Assembly (NCBI RefSeq): GCF_012584455.1
Contig: NZ_JABAEB010000016.1
Location: 1-64,000 of the forward strand
Reading direction: 5' to 3'
Origin: Shewanella oncorhynchi
GTDB lineage: Bacteria > Pseudomonadota > Gammaproteobacteria > Enterobacterales > Shewanellaceae
Length of the DNA: 64,000 bases
Shown: one piece after another, positions 16,185 to 24,992 of the stretch
Layout: the number at the start of each line of letters is the position of its first letter
Position numbering within the stretch: the stretch's first letter is position 1
Notes under the pieces: model-generated
Told to the model about the DNA's origin: nothing
What the model saw: only the letters and a program-made list of their open reading frames with translations
Database searches by the model: none
Translations under genes and position numbers: made by a program

Positions 16185-16667
16185 TTAACAAGATAAGACA
16201 TTGACTGTAGGTTCTACATCAGTATCGATCAAGTAGACACTATCGGCGCCCACCATATAATAACTGTATAGGTCTTGGTAAATATGTTCGCCTAATTCAC
16301 CATAATAAGGACGGCGTGCATTTTTTACCGACTTCCATATTGGCCAAGGTAAAGAAAAATAATCGGCATTGGATTGATTTGTGATATTTAAATCTGAATC
16401 AATAGGGAATGGCGTATTGCTTTTATCATCATGTTGAATATCACTAAATTTATCATTTATGTTATCTAAGAAGGTTTGATAACTTGACTCATCAATTACT
16501 TGTATTCCTGAAATCGTTGGGAAATACAATTCCATCGTGAATGCATCGTTATCAAGTTCCTGCCACAGTATGGTTAAAGATAAATGGTCTAATCTGCAAC
16601 TCAGGTTTGGGTGTGGCTTTAGGTTTCTGTTCACGGGAAACCAAGGTTGATAAGCCGCTTTAATCAT
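16185..16667 (-). CDS. Uncharacterised 160-residue protein
   Basis: This is a soluble, acidic protein without a signal peptide or known motif. It has aromatic clusters such as YFSLPWPIWKSVKNARRPYYG (about 102-122), then YSYYMVGADSVYLIDTD. Local composition is AT-rich compared with flanking genes, which may mean recent acquisition. It is a single gene between a LysE exporter and a PEBP gene. I do not recognise it. The frame length and lack of an overlapping better frame support it being real. Confidence 0.55.
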   Translation of the reverse strand: MIKAAYQPWFPVNRNLKPHPNLSCRLDHLSLTILWQELDNDAFTMELYFPTISGIQVIDESSYQTFLDNINDKFSDIQHDDKSNTPFPIDSDLNITNQSNADYFSLPWPIWKSVKNARRPYYGELGEHIYQDLYSYYMVGADSVYLIDTDVEPTVNVLSC

Positions 16668-16922
16668 AGCGAATCCTCGTTATATTATTGTGTTAAGAAC
16701 ATATCTTAGTCGTGTGGCTGTTACTTTTTTGCATTATTTTTGCTGAAAGTACCATAACTTAAAAATAACTGAGAAGCATGTTGAGATTATCCAATATTTT
16801 TTGAAACTCATATCAACCAAATACGCCTTATCAATCATAATTTGATTGATATGCTAACCCACATTCTCAAATCAATGGTTAATGACTGTTCTAGGACAGT
16901 TCAAAAATGGGTTCAGCACATT

Positions 16923-17498
16923 ATGAAATCGCCTTATTTCTCCTCTTTTAAAAATACTCTCTTGGTGACTGTCGCTTTGGCCGCCAGTATTAATTACGTT
17001 ATGGCTGACGACAGTGCCTCTGCGTTTAGTCTCGAAAGTAATTTAGCTGATAATTCAAGGTTCCCTCCTGAGTATTATTGGAATCAATTTGGTTGTTCGG
17101 GCGAAAATATTGCGCCGCGTTTAACTTGGCAAAATGTACCTGCCGGTACCAAGAGCTTTGCTGTCACTTTATATGATAAAGATGCGCCTACTGGCAGTGG
17201 TTTTTGGCACCGTGTTGTGTATGACATTCCGGCACAGGTGTCGACTCTCGCAGGTGGTGTGAATGGCGGAGCACTACCCAGTGGTGCCATTGAAGCTAAT
17301 ACCGATTTAGGTAAACCTGGATTCTTTGGACCTTGTCCACCAGAGGGACGTGAACACAGCTATGTATGGACAGTGCATGCTTTGGATGTGGCGCAGTTGC
17401 CGATAGACAAGGGATCAACACCCGCTTTGGTGGGATTCTATCTTTGGCAGCATAGATTAGGCGAAGCAAGTTTAACGCTTTTAGCTGGCCCACGTTAG
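16923..17498 (+). CDS. Exported YbhB/YbcL-type PEBP (Raf kinase inhibitor-like) protein
   Basis: Starting at the ATG at 16923 gives about 191 residues with a signal peptide (MKSPYFSSFKNTLLVTVALA to the cleavage near VMA-DD). The frame is open to 16842, but those 27 residues precede the signal and are unlikely. The mature part is a PEBP fold: GENIAPRLTWQNVPAGTKSF, DKDAPTGSGFWHRVVYDIP and GPCPPEGREHSYVWTVHALD. These give the D-P-D-x-P and G-x-H/R motifs of the ligand pocket. Bacterial members have no fixed role. The next gene begins 11 bases after the stop, so the two are probably co-transcribed. Confidence 0.85.
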   Translation: MKSPYFSSFKNTLLVTVALAASINYVMADDSASAFSLESNLADNSRFPPEYYWNQFGCSGENIAPRLTWQNVPAGTKSFAVTLYDKDAPTGSGFWHRVVYDIPAQVSTLAGGVNGGALPSGAIEANTDLGKPGFFGPCPPEGREHSYVWTVHALDVAQLPIDKGSTPALVGFYLWQHRLGEASLTLLAGPR

Positions 17499-17509
17499 GA
17501 GGAATGAAG

Positions 17510-18676
17510 ATGACCATATTATCTACGCGCATTACATACCCAATGTTATCAAAGGCTTTTACTCTACTGGCAACCAGTTTGTTGTGTTCTCACTCATGGG
17601 CGACACAGACTGAGCCGCTGGCAAAAATGGAAGTCTTTGCCGAACTTGATGGGGCTGTGGGCGGTATTACTTTCACATCAGATGAACGATTGATTTTCAG
17701 TTATCACCCTTTCTATCAACCTAATATTAAGGTGGCTGAACTTTTAGCGGATGGTAGTACTAAGCCATTTCCTAATTCGGATTGGCAGCAATGCCATGAT
17801 CCGCAGGGTAAAGCGAAAGAACCTGATACTTGCCTTAATTGGGTGTTGGGGCTGCGAACCGACGATCAAGACAGAGTGTGGCTATTAGATTCTGGCCAGC
17901 AGGCGCCACGTATTGAGCCTAAATTAGTGGCGTGGGATACCAAGAAAAACCAATTAGATCGCATTATTCATTTGCCCGCGCCAGTCTCTCTTCCTGAGTC
18001 ACAACATAATGACTTTGTTATCTCATCTCGATATCAAGCGATTGTGATTGCCGATGAGGGGATTGGCACGGGTCCCATTGGTGAAAAGGCTGCGCTGGTA
18101 GTTGTGGACTTAAATACAGGGAAAAGTCGGCGCCTATTACAGGGTGATAACAGTGTGATGCCAGACTTACAGCGGCCACTGATTATCGATAAAAACTCAA
18201 AAGATAGAAAGCAGATTGAAGTCTATGTGGGTGCCGATGGCATTGCTTTAGATAAAACCCAAACATGGCTCTACTTTGCCCCGATGAATAAAGACAAAGT
18301 TTACCGTGTGCGGATGACAGATCTCATCAATCCTTCGTTAACGCCTGCGGCACTCTCTGCCAAAGTGGAGGCTTATGCCGATAAGCCCGACAACGGTGGC
18401 TTAAGTATTGATGAAGCGAATAATTTGTATCTAACAGAAGTGGGAGAGCGGGCCATTGGTGTGATCCCTGCTGATTCTCGCCAGTATCGCACATATGTCC
18501 ATGATGAACGTATGGTTTGGCCCGACGGTGTGAGTTATGGCAAGCAAGGTTATTTGTACTCTGGGGCTGCACAATTACCGTTATCGGCACCATTAAACAA
18601 TGGCAAAGCTGAAAACAGTCCACCTTATTATATTTTCCGTTTTAAGCCCTTAGCGGCGGGCGTTCGTGGTAATTAA
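17510..18676 (+). CDS. Secreted major-royal-jelly/Yellow family protein (L-dopachrome tautomerase-related)
   Basis: This is a 388-residue protein from the ATG at 17510. The AGGAGG at 17497-17502 is 7 bases before this ATG, whereas the other ATG at 17504 is too close to it. A signal peptide (ending HSWA) precedes a beta-propeller of the MRJP family, seen in LGLRTDDQDRVWLLDSGQ, GADGIALDKTQTWLYFAPM, DNGGLSIDEANNLYLTEVG and VWPDGVSYGKQGYLY. Bacterial members are annotated from insect Yellow proteins, and no bacterial reaction is established. Placed 11 bases after the PEBP gene, it likely forms a two-gene periplasmic operon. Confidence 0.82.
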   Translation: MTILSTRITYPMLSKAFTLLATSLLCSHSWATQTEPLAKMEVFAELDGAVGGITFTSDERLIFSYHPFYQPNIKVAELLADGSTKPFPNSDWQQCHDPQGKAKEPDTCLNWVLGLRTDDQDRVWLLDSGQQAPRIEPKLVAWDTKKNQLDRIIHLPAPVSLPESQHNDFVISSRYQAIVIADEGIGTGPIGEKAALVVVDLNTGKSRRLLQGDNSVMPDLQRPLIIDKNSKDRKQIEVYVGADGIALDKTQTWLYFAPMNKDKVYRVRMTDLINPSLTPAALSAKVEAYADKPDNGGLSIDEANNLYLTEVGERAIGVIPADSRQYRTYVHDERMVWPDGVSYGKQGYLYSGAAQLPLSAPLNNGKAENSPPYYIFRFKPLAAGVRGN

Positions 18677-18809
18677 CCTTAACCATTAATCTTATAACCT
18701 TACGTCAAGTGCTTATCTTAACTGAATTTATTCACACGATTTTTGCGGATTAAAACGGTTTGGATTCGCACTTGGTTATACCGAGTCAGTACTGCCAGAG
18801 GATGACAAT

Positions 18810-19286
18810 ATGAACATAATCGGATTGGATCACTTTACCATCAGAACGCCCAAACTGGTTGAAACGCTGTTGTTTTATCAAGTTATCCTTGGATTGAAAT
18901 TAGGTTGGCGGCCACAGTTTGGTTTTCCTGGACATTGGCTCTATGCCTCAAATAAGCCCATTTTGCATTTGGTGGAAGCGGGCGATCAAGCGCTAGATGC
19001 CTACTTAGGGGAAAGCAGAAATATTTATGGCTCGGGACGTGTTGACCATTTGTCGTTTCGTGGCACGGATTTACACCAGATGCAGCAGCATTTATGCCAG
19101 CAGAGGATGATTTTTCAGGAACGAATTGTGCCTGAGATTGGTGAACATCAGTTGTTTCTTGAAGATCCGAATGGCATCAAAGTAGAGATGATATTCCCCT
19201 ATGCAAAGGACAACGCCATCGTAGGAATTGTGATGGATAGGCTCACTATTTTAGACACCAAGGAGACTGAACATGGCGGAGATTAA
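18810..19286 (+). CDS. VOC (glyoxalase/bleomycin-resistance fold) family protein
   Basis: This 158-residue protein forms one VOC module pair. GLDHFTIRT carries the first metal-ligand His, KPILHLVEAG follows, then GRVDHLSFRG with the next His and QLFLEDPNGIKVEMIF with the terminal Glu. Single-domain members are lyases, isomerases or dioxygenases of unknown substrate. The gene overlaps the next one by 14 bases, so it leads a three-gene operon with an orphan binding protein and RidA. ATG is preceded by GAGGATG at about 18797-18803. Confidence 0.85.
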   Translation: MNIIGLDHFTIRTPKLVETLLFYQVILGLKLGWRPQFGFPGHWLYASNKPILHLVEAGDQALDAYLGESRNIYGSGRVDHLSFRGTDLHQMQQHLCQQRMIFQERIVPEIGEHQLFLEDPNGIKVEMIFPYAKDNAIVGIVMDRLTILDTKETEHGGD

Positions 19287-20262
19287 TCACAGCAGGCGGC
19301 AATTATTGCAAACGCTGGGATTGGGCAGTTTGGCATCATTGGCATTATTTCCTCGAGGTGCGATAGGTATGAATTCATTGAATAAGAGTACAAATATGGA
19401 GAGCTCACAGGGTAAGCCGATGATTCGCATGGGAGTGACGGACTTAAGTTTTCATCGTGTCACCGCCGCTGTGGTGGCCCATGTGATAGGGATTATGGGC
19501 AAAGAGGTGCAACGAAGCTATGCATTGCACGAGGCTAATTTTGAGCAGCTAGGTGAAGGCAAAGTGGATATGCTGTGTTCAGCATGGCTGCCCCATAGCC
19601 ATGGGATTTATCGACAAGGTGTCGAAGAGCGAGTTGCTACGCGGCAACTCGGGCTACATTATGAGCCCTATGCGCTCTGGGGCGTACCCGATTATGTGCC
19701 TGCTGAGCAAGTGTCGAGCATTGAGGATTTACTCAAACCTGACGTGCAGCAACGTATGCGGCCCATCATTCAAGGGATTGGTGAGGGGGCGGGGATCACG
19801 CGATTTTCTAAAAATATTATGACGCAATATGGATTAACGGCGGCGGGTTATCAATTTAGAACAGGCACTCAGGCTGACTGTGTCGCCGCTTTTGAGTCTG
19901 CCGTAGCGGTAAACGATTGGGTGATCGTTCCTTTGTGGCATCCACAATTTTTACACCATCAATACGGTATTCGCGATCTTCAGGACCCTAAAGGTTTACT
20001 CGGGGGAAAAGATAAAGCGGTATTGCTCGCCCGTGAACGCGAGTTAGCGGTTAATTTCTCGCCCGCACAAATTCAGGTGCTTGATAACATAGTATTATCG
20101 AATCAAATGGTTGCAGAACTCGATTATGCGGTTAATCGACAAGGAATGACGGAAGATGAGGCCGCTGCGAACTGGCTGACAGTCAATCCTCAACATTTGA
20201 CTACTTGGTTAGCCCCGCTGCTTAATCCTGCGAATGCCTCATCTCAGGGGGTGACATTATGA
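19273..20262 (+). CDS. OpuAC-type glycine betaine/choline-like substrate-binding protein, orphan
   Basis: This 329-residue protein starts with a twin-arginine-type signal (SRRQLLQTLGLGSLASLALF), which suggests Tat export. The mature part resembles OpuAC-type binding proteins: MGVTDLSFHRVTAAVVAHVIGI, DMLCSAWLPHSHG, NDWVIVPLWHPQFLHH and a closing MTEDEAAANWL. Aromatic and tryptophan residues typical of quaternary-amine pockets are present, but the ligand is unproven. No ABC permease or ATPase gene lies nearby. It overlaps the VOC gene by 14 bases and RidA by 4, so translation is coupled. The orphan status suggests sensing, or delivery to a transporter encoded elsewhere. Confidence 0.78.
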   Translation: MAEINHSRRQLLQTLGLGSLASLALFPRGAIGMNSLNKSTNMESSQGKPMIRMGVTDLSFHRVTAAVVAHVIGIMGKEVQRSYALHEANFEQLGEGKVDMLCSAWLPHSHGIYRQGVEERVATRQLGLHYEPYALWGVPDYVPAEQVSSIEDLLKPDVQQRMRPIIQGIGEGAGITRFSKNIMTQYGLTAAGYQFRTGTQADCVAAFESAVAVNDWVIVPLWHPQFLHHQYGIRDLQDPKGLLGGKDKAVLLARERELAVNFSPAQIQVLDNIVLSNQMVAELDYAVNRQGMTEDEAAANWLTVNPQHLTTWLAPLLNPANASSQGVTL

Positions 20263-20744
20263 TGATCACACCTGAATCGCGGCTAGTGGCGGCAGGGCTT
20301 GAACTACCTGAGGTTGCTGCGGCTCTTGGAAATTATGAACCCTATTCAATTGTTGGCAGTCAGTTAATGACCTCGGGTCAGTTTCCCTATTTAGAGGGCG
20401 AGCTTCAGTATCAAGGACAATTGGGCGCAGATCATACTGTGAGCGAAGGCTACGCTGCCTGTCGTCTTGCGACCCTAAATGCTATTGCCCAATTGAAACA
20501 GGCTTGCGGTGAGCTTTCGCGGATAAAACAAATTTACCGCTTGGAAGGGGTGCTAAATGTGCATCAATCTTGCTTTGAACATCCTAAAGCACTCGATGGG
20601 GCTTCGGATTTATTGCTTGAAATCTTCGGTGAAGCAGGGCGCCACAGCCGGATGATTTGGACAAATCCGGTCATGCCGCTGAACAGTTTGTGTCTAGTGT
20701 ATTTATTTGCAGAACTCTATTGTGATGACGAACAAAGTCAATGA
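20259..20744 (+). CDS. RidA/YjgF-like family protein
   Basis: This 161-residue protein starts at ATG overlapping the preceding stop (ATGA). It has the layout of the YjgF/RidA subgroup with longer chains: LPEVAAALGNYEPYSIVGSQ, TSGQFPYLEGELQYQGQLG and GYAACRLATLNAIAQLKQ. RidA proper hydrolyses reactive enamine/imine intermediates from PLP enzymes. The conserved catalytic Arg of RidA is not obvious here (LYHPV-type region reads NPVMPLNSLCLVYLF), so another activity is possible. It ends the VOC / OpuAC-type / RidA operon. Confidence 0.78.
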   Translation: MMITPESRLVAAGLELPEVAAALGNYEPYSIVGSQLMTSGQFPYLEGELQYQGQLGADHTVSEGYAACRLATLNAIAQLKQACGELSRIKQIYRLEGVLNVHQSCFEHPKALDGASDLLLEIFGEAGRHSRMIWTNPVMPLNSLCLVYLFAELYCDDEQSQ

Positions 20745-20913
20745 CCTTTGTCTCGATTGAGATTGAATGTTTGAATGTGACTCACATTGGCTGTTAGCTA
20801 AATGTTCTGTCAGCAAGACGGGTAGTTCATTCAAGAGCATATGAGGCAGTTCTTGAACTTTAATCAATCGATTGTTAGGGTTAGGTCATCATGGACGGAA
20901 TGTTGACAATACG

Positions 20914-21468
20914 ATGACTGAGAAACAAAAAATGTTGGCGGGCCAGCCCTATAAGGCTTGGGATGATGAGTTATTGGCTGAGCGGATGCGGGCGAAATCC
21001 ATTTGTCATCAGTTTAATCTGGCCGAACCGACTTTACTTGATGCCCGAATGGAGCATCTTCGTGGCCTGCTTGATATTCAACACTGCGCCCATATTGAGC
21101 CTAATTTCTTTTGCGATTACGGCTATAACATCCATATTGGCAAACAATTTTACGCCAATCATAATCTAACCATATTAGATGTTTGCTCAGTCTCGATTGG
21201 CGATAATGTGATGTTTGGTCCCCATGTGATGATTTCTACCGCAACGCATCCTATTAATCCCATTGCGCGGCAAACGACGGAATACGGCGCGCCAATTCAA
21301 ATCGGCAATAATGTCTGGCTAGGTGGAAACGTCTCTGTACTGCCCGGTGTGACCATTGGCGATAATTGTGTCATTGGTGCTGGTAGTGTCGTGAATAAGA
21401 GTATTCCGGCGAACTGCGTGGCGGCGGGGAACCCTTGTAAGGTTATCAAACCTATCGATGTGGACTAG
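20914..21468 (+). CDS. Maltose/galactoside O-acetyltransferase-like protein
   Basis: This is a 184-residue hexapeptide-repeat acetyltransferase starting at ATG 20914 (MTEKQKMLAGQPYKAWD); a TTG at 20872 could extend it by 14 residues, but the family begins at the ATG. The N-terminal Maa/NodL domain is followed by the left-handed beta-helix. Marks include FFCDYGYNIHIGKQFYANHN, the catalytic His region ATHPINP, and VWLGGNVSVLPGVTIGDN with GAGSVVNKSIP. It transfers acetyl from acetyl-CoA to a sugar hydroxyl in the cytoplasm. It is monocistronic, with a bidirectional terminator downstream. Confidence 0.88.
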   Translation: MTEKQKMLAGQPYKAWDDELLAERMRAKSICHQFNLAEPTLLDARMEHLRGLLDIQHCAHIEPNFFCDYGYNIHIGKQFYANHNLTILDVCSVSIGDNVMFGPHVMISTATHPINPIARQTTEYGAPIQIGNNVWLGGNVSVLPGVTIGDNCVIGAGSVVNKSIPANCVAAGNPCKVIKPIDVD

Positions 21469-21545
21469 TGCAGGAAAGTTAAAGCCGAGTGATTGGTGTC
21501 AAAGCTGATGGTGATTTAGATGGCGATGTAGATATTCGTAGAAAG

Positions 21546-21574
21546 AAAAACGGTACGCAGTGCGTACCGTTTTT
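21546..21574. terminator. Bidirectional terminator between the acetyltransferase and hppD
   Basis: A 13-bp perfect stem including ACGGTACGC and GCGTACCGT around AGT, flanked by A- and T-runs, sits between two convergent genes. Confidence 0.92.
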
Positions 21575-21592
21575 TATTAGCAGGATGAATAC

Positions 21593-22633
21593 TTACAGTA
21601 CGCCGCGGCGCATTTGGTCCCGTTCAATTGATTCAAACAGGGCCGTAAAGTTGCCTTCACCAAAACCTAAGTTATTCTTACGTTGGATGATTTCGATGAA
21701 AATCGGTCCAAACAGGTTTTTAGTAAATATTTGCAATAAATAGCCTGTATCATCACCATCCACCAAAATTTGGTGATGTTTGATGCGCTCACGATTCTCA
21801 GTCACTTGAGGCAACTTGTCGAAAATGGTGTCGTAGTATTCAGGGATGATGTCTAAGCATTGGATTGAGCTGCCTTCCATCGCATCCAGAGATTTTACGA
21901 TATCGCGGCTTCTAAAGGCTAAATGTTGCACACCTGGGCCATTGTATTCCTTCAGATATTCATCAATTTGGTTTTTATCGCTGCCTTTACCTTCGTTAAT
22001 CGGGATACAGAAGCTGCCATCGGGCGAACGCAGGGCGTAGGACACTAGCGCGGTTTGTACGCCGCTGATGTCAAAGTAGCGCACTTCAGTAAAACCAAAA
22101 ATATTTTTATAGAAGTTAGCCCAATGTTCCATTGTGCCTTTGTAGACGTTGTTGGTTAAGTGATCGACCTCGATAAAGCCTTTCTCTTGGGTGATAATTT
22201 GCTCGTCTAAATCTTCAAAATCAGCGGCATAGATATTGTTATCTGCGCCAAAGGTGTCGATGAAATAAATTAAGCTGTCGCCAATGCCGTAAATCGCAGG
22301 ATAAGGCAGATCTTTGTTGGCATCATCGGCGGGTTTTGCACCACGTTCAACGGCAACGCGATAGGCAAAGCCGGCATCTTCTACACGCCAGCCCATAGAA
22401 CAAATGGCTGGGCCGTGGGATTTAGCAAACTTAGCTGAGAAACCTTCGCGCTCAGTGTTGAGCAGAAAATTAATGTCATTCTGTTTGTAGTACAGGATGT
22501 CTTTGTTCTTGGCTTTTTTCAGCAGAGAAAAACCAAAGTCGATAAAGACTTTGTGCATAAAATCAGTATCAGGGCTGGCGAATTCAGTGAATTCGATACC
22601 TAATAGGCCCAGTGGATTTAGTTCGCTTGCCAT
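21593..22633 (-). CDS. hppD: 4-hydroxyphenylpyruvate dioxygenase
   Basis: This 346-residue enzyme converts 4-hydroxyphenylpyruvate to homogentisate in tyrosine degradation. Two VOC domains are visible. The iron site is given by EVDHLTNNV (first His), GVQHLAFRS (second His) and IFIEIIQRKNNLGFGEGNF (Glu), with the C-terminal RDQMRRGVL helix that gates the site. The length is typical for bacteria. GAGGA lies about 9 bases before the ATG. It is 76 bases downstream of hmgA in the same direction, so the two probably form an operon. In Shewanella colwelliana this enzyme is known as MelA because excess homogentisate gives pyomelanin. Confidence 0.94.
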   Translation of the reverse strand: MASELNPLGLLGIEFTEFASPDTDFMHKVFIDFGFSLLKKAKNKDILYYKQNDINFLLNTEREGFSAKFAKSHGPAICSMGWRVEDAGFAYRVAVERGAKPADDANKDLPYPAIYGIGDSLIYFIDTFGADNNIYAADFEDLDEQIITQEKGFIEVDHLTNNVYKGTMEHWANFYKNIFGFTEVRYFDISGVQTALVSYALRSPDGSFCIPINEGKGSDKNQIDEYLKEYNGPGVQHLAFRSRDIVKSLDAMEGSSIQCLDIIPEYYDTIFDKLPQVTENRERIKHHQILVDGDDTGYLLQIFTKNLFGPIFIEIIQRKNNLGFGEGNFTALFESIERDQMRRGVL

Positions 22634-22709
22634 GTTGTTTTCCTCGTTATTTTAGTGCAACACGCCGTCACTCTAATGACTCCCGCATGGGAGTGCTGGT
22701 GGCTTGGGG

Positions 22710-23870
22710 CTAGTCTTCTAGCCAAGAGCGGTTGTAGTCTTTGCTCATGCAATTTTGTACATGTTCGGTTAATTTCAGTGGGGCGAACGTGTCCACCATC
22801 ACTGCATATTCATAGGTTTCTTTTTTGCCAATCGAGGCTTCAGTGCGGCCCGGTTGTGGTCCGTGGGCCACACCTTTTTGATGTAAGGTCATGTAACCCG
22901 CTTCAATGCCCGTGCGGCTCATAAAGTCGCCATCGACGTAATACAAGACTTCGTCGCTATCTATGTTGTTGTGGTAATAAGGCGCCGGAATCGATTTAGG
23001 GTGGAAATCGTAGGGGCGCGGCACGAAGTTACAAATCACAAAGTTATGGGCGGTAAAGACTAAGTGATCAGAAGGGGGGAGATGGATTTTGCCTACCTTT
23101 GGTGCGTATTCGGTGATGTTGAATGCCCAAGGATAAACGCAGCCATCCCAACCCACTAAATCAAAGGGATGCCATTCGAGCGTGGTGAGTTGGTACTTAT
23201 CGCCAAACTTACACACTAAGGGGAAGGCGCCGCGCTTAACCACAGCATCTTGCAATGTGGGCACGCGCAAATCGCGCTCGCAGTAAGGTGCCGATTCTAA
23301 TAGTTGACCATACTCGTTACGGAAATGCTTAGGCACTTCCACCATAGAGAATGACTCGATGACGAAAAGTCGCACATTGCTGTAATCGTTGAATTTAAGC
23401 TGATAAGTGGTACCACGTGGGATCACGAGATAGTCCCACTTTTGGACCTTAATCGTGCCGTACTCGCTGTAGAGTGTGCCTTCGCCTTCGTGGACAAAAA
23501 CCACTTCATCGGCATAGGCGTTACGGTAAAACTCGTCGGTATCTGCGGTGACTTTGGCGGTATACAGTGCTAAGTCATTGTTATAAAAAATCTTGTTACG
23601 GGCGCTGAAAAAATTACCTTCACGGTCGGCATCGCGGGAATCGAGTTTATAGTTTTGGACCAGCGAGTCTTCCCAATTGGCACCATGGCCTAGGCTGTAG
23701 GGCGTCACTTCCAATGCTTTGGTTGGCATGTTGTGGTGATATTTATTGGAATAAATATTGGAAAAACCATGGGTTGAGAACAACTCTTCACGGTAAAGCT
23801 CGCCGTTTTCCTTTTCAAATGCGATATGGCGCTTATGGGGAATCTGGCCTTGTTTCACATAAAATGGCAT
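22710..23870 (-). CDS. hmgA: Homogentisate 1,2-dioxygenase
   Basis: This 386-residue cupin-like enzyme opens homogentisate to maleylacetoacetate. The first part reads YVKQGQIPHKRHIAF; the cupin shows VVFVHEGEGTLYSEYG and VIPRGTTYQLKF. The C-terminal half carries HNFVICNFVPRP, PYYHNNIDSDEVLYYV and GVAHGPQPGRTEASIG with the metal-binding His and Glu residues. It is shorter than the roughly 430-445-residue eukaryotic and pseudomonad enzymes but typical of the compact bacterial form. AAGGA lies 6 bases before the ATG. It is first in an operon with hppD; genes for maleylacetoacetate isomerase and fumarylacetoacetase are not in the window. Confidence 0.94.
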   Translation of the reverse strand: MPFYVKQGQIPHKRHIAFEKENGELYREELFSTHGFSNIYSNKYHHNMPTKALEVTPYSLGHGANWEDSLVQNYKLDSRDADREGNFFSARNKIFYNNDLALYTAKVTADTDEFYRNAYADEVVFVHEGEGTLYSEYGTIKVQKWDYLVIPRGTTYQLKFNDYSNVRLFVIESFSMVEVPKHFRNEYGQLLESAPYCERDLRVPTLQDAVVKRGAFPLVCKFGDKYQLTTLEWHPFDLVGWDGCVYPWAFNITEYAPKVGKIHLPPSDHLVFTAHNFVICNFVPRPYDFHPKSIPAPYYHNNIDSDEVLYYVDGDFMSRTGIEAGYMTLHQKGVAHGPQPGRTEASIGKKETYEYAVMVDTFAPLKLTEHVQNCMSKDYNRSWLED

Positions 23871-24006
23871 GGAGGATCCTTGGTTTTTACAGCGGCGTGA
23901 GATTAGCTCTACTTCGCTTGTCGTTATGGTTATGTGATCTTGTTATCAATTTAGTTGCTTGAATGAACAAAAAAAAGAATAATAAATCCGTTATCTCAAT
24001 CTAAAA

Positions 24007-24024
24007 ATTAGATGGTATTCTAAT
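24007..24024. promoter_or_regulatory. Candidate LysR-type operator
   Basis: ATTAGA (24007-24012) and TCTAAT (24019-24024) form a perfect dyad with a 6-base spacer. They lie between divergent hmgA and lysR, about 54 bases before the lysR ATG. The position suits a LysR-type box that controls both directions, though spacing is not the strict T-N11-A form. Confidence 0.5.
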
Positions 24025-24077
24025 CTTTACGAATCGTAGTGTTTCCGTGACATGTTCATTAGAGCCAAGGAGTGACC

Positions 24078-24992
24078 ATGCGCATCGATATTGATGCTTT
24101 TAATGTGCTGCAAGTGCTGGTGGAAGAGGGCAGTTTTGCCAAGGCGGCGGAGCGATTACACAAGGCGCAATCGGCGGTGAGTTATCAAGTTAAAAAGTTA
24201 GAAGAGCACTTAGGTGTGCAACTTTTTAGTCGTGAGCAATATCGTGCGGAACTGACGCAAGAGGGGCGGGTGATTTTGGCCGAGGGGCAAAGGTTACTGC
24301 AACACCTTGCAAACATTGAACATCTTGCCAGTCGTTTCAGTGAAGGCTGGGAGCCAAAGTTAGAGCTAGTGATAGATGGAGCCTTGCCAATGGAGCCAAT
24401 TATGACGGCTTTAAAGCGTATGGCTGAGCATCAAATCCCCACTAAAATTCAGCTCAATATGGAATTTTTAGGCGGTGTACAACACAGATTTGAGCGGGAT
24501 AATGCCGACTTGATGTTAGTGAAAGATTATCGCACAGGCCCCTACTATCATCCGCAGCCTTTGCCTGCAATTACTAGCGTACTGGTGGCCAGTGCTTCGC
24601 ATCCTTTGTCTTTTATTCGCGAAATTAGTTTGTCTGAGCTGCAGCAACATGTGGAATTAACTATCGAAGACTCTTCACCCAATAAAAGTTACCGCGATGA
24701 AATGCAATTTGGCGGTGATAAAGTGTTTTATCTTTCTGGCTTTATCATGAAAAAGAACGCCTTGTTAAAAGGCTTAGGTTTTGGCTGGTTGCCGGACTTT
24801 TTAGTGCAAGAAGAGTTGGCTAAGGGTGAATTAGTTGAAATCGACTTCGTCGGTGGCAGTCGTTTTACGTTTATTCCACAGCTCGTCTCGACCTTAGAGC
24901 GTCCGTTAGGGCGTGCGGGACAACTTTTTACCGAGTTGATATTAGAGGAGTTTGCTAAGGCTGAGCAGTTTAATGGTGTGGGTTTGGGTTGA
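24078..24992 (+). CDS. LysR family transcriptional regulator
   Basis: About 304 residues from the ATG at 24078, chosen because AAGGAG lies 7 bases upstream; a GTG at 24072 overlaps that site. The N-terminal winged helix-turn-helix reads FNVLQVLVEEGSFAKAAERL, then KAQSAVSYQVKKLEEHLGV. The rest is the effector-binding domain with the typical LELVIDGALP and GLGFGWLPDFLV. Transcribed away from hmgA-hppD with a short shared intergenic region, it is the likely regulator of tyrosine or homogentisate catabolism; the effector is unknown. Confidence 0.88.
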   Translation: MRIDIDAFNVLQVLVEEGSFAKAAERLHKAQSAVSYQVKKLEEHLGVQLFSREQYRAELTQEGRVILAEGQRLLQHLANIEHLASRFSEGWEPKLELVIDGALPMEPIMTALKRMAEHQIPTKIQLNMEFLGGVQHRFERDNADLMLVKDYRTGPYYHPQPLPAITSVLVASASHPLSFIREISLSELQQHVELTIEDSSPNKSYRDEMQFGGDKVFYLSGFIMKKNALLKGLGFGWLPDFLVQEELAKGELVEIDFVGGSRFTFIPQLVSTLERPLGRAGQLFTELILEEFAKAEQFNGVGLG

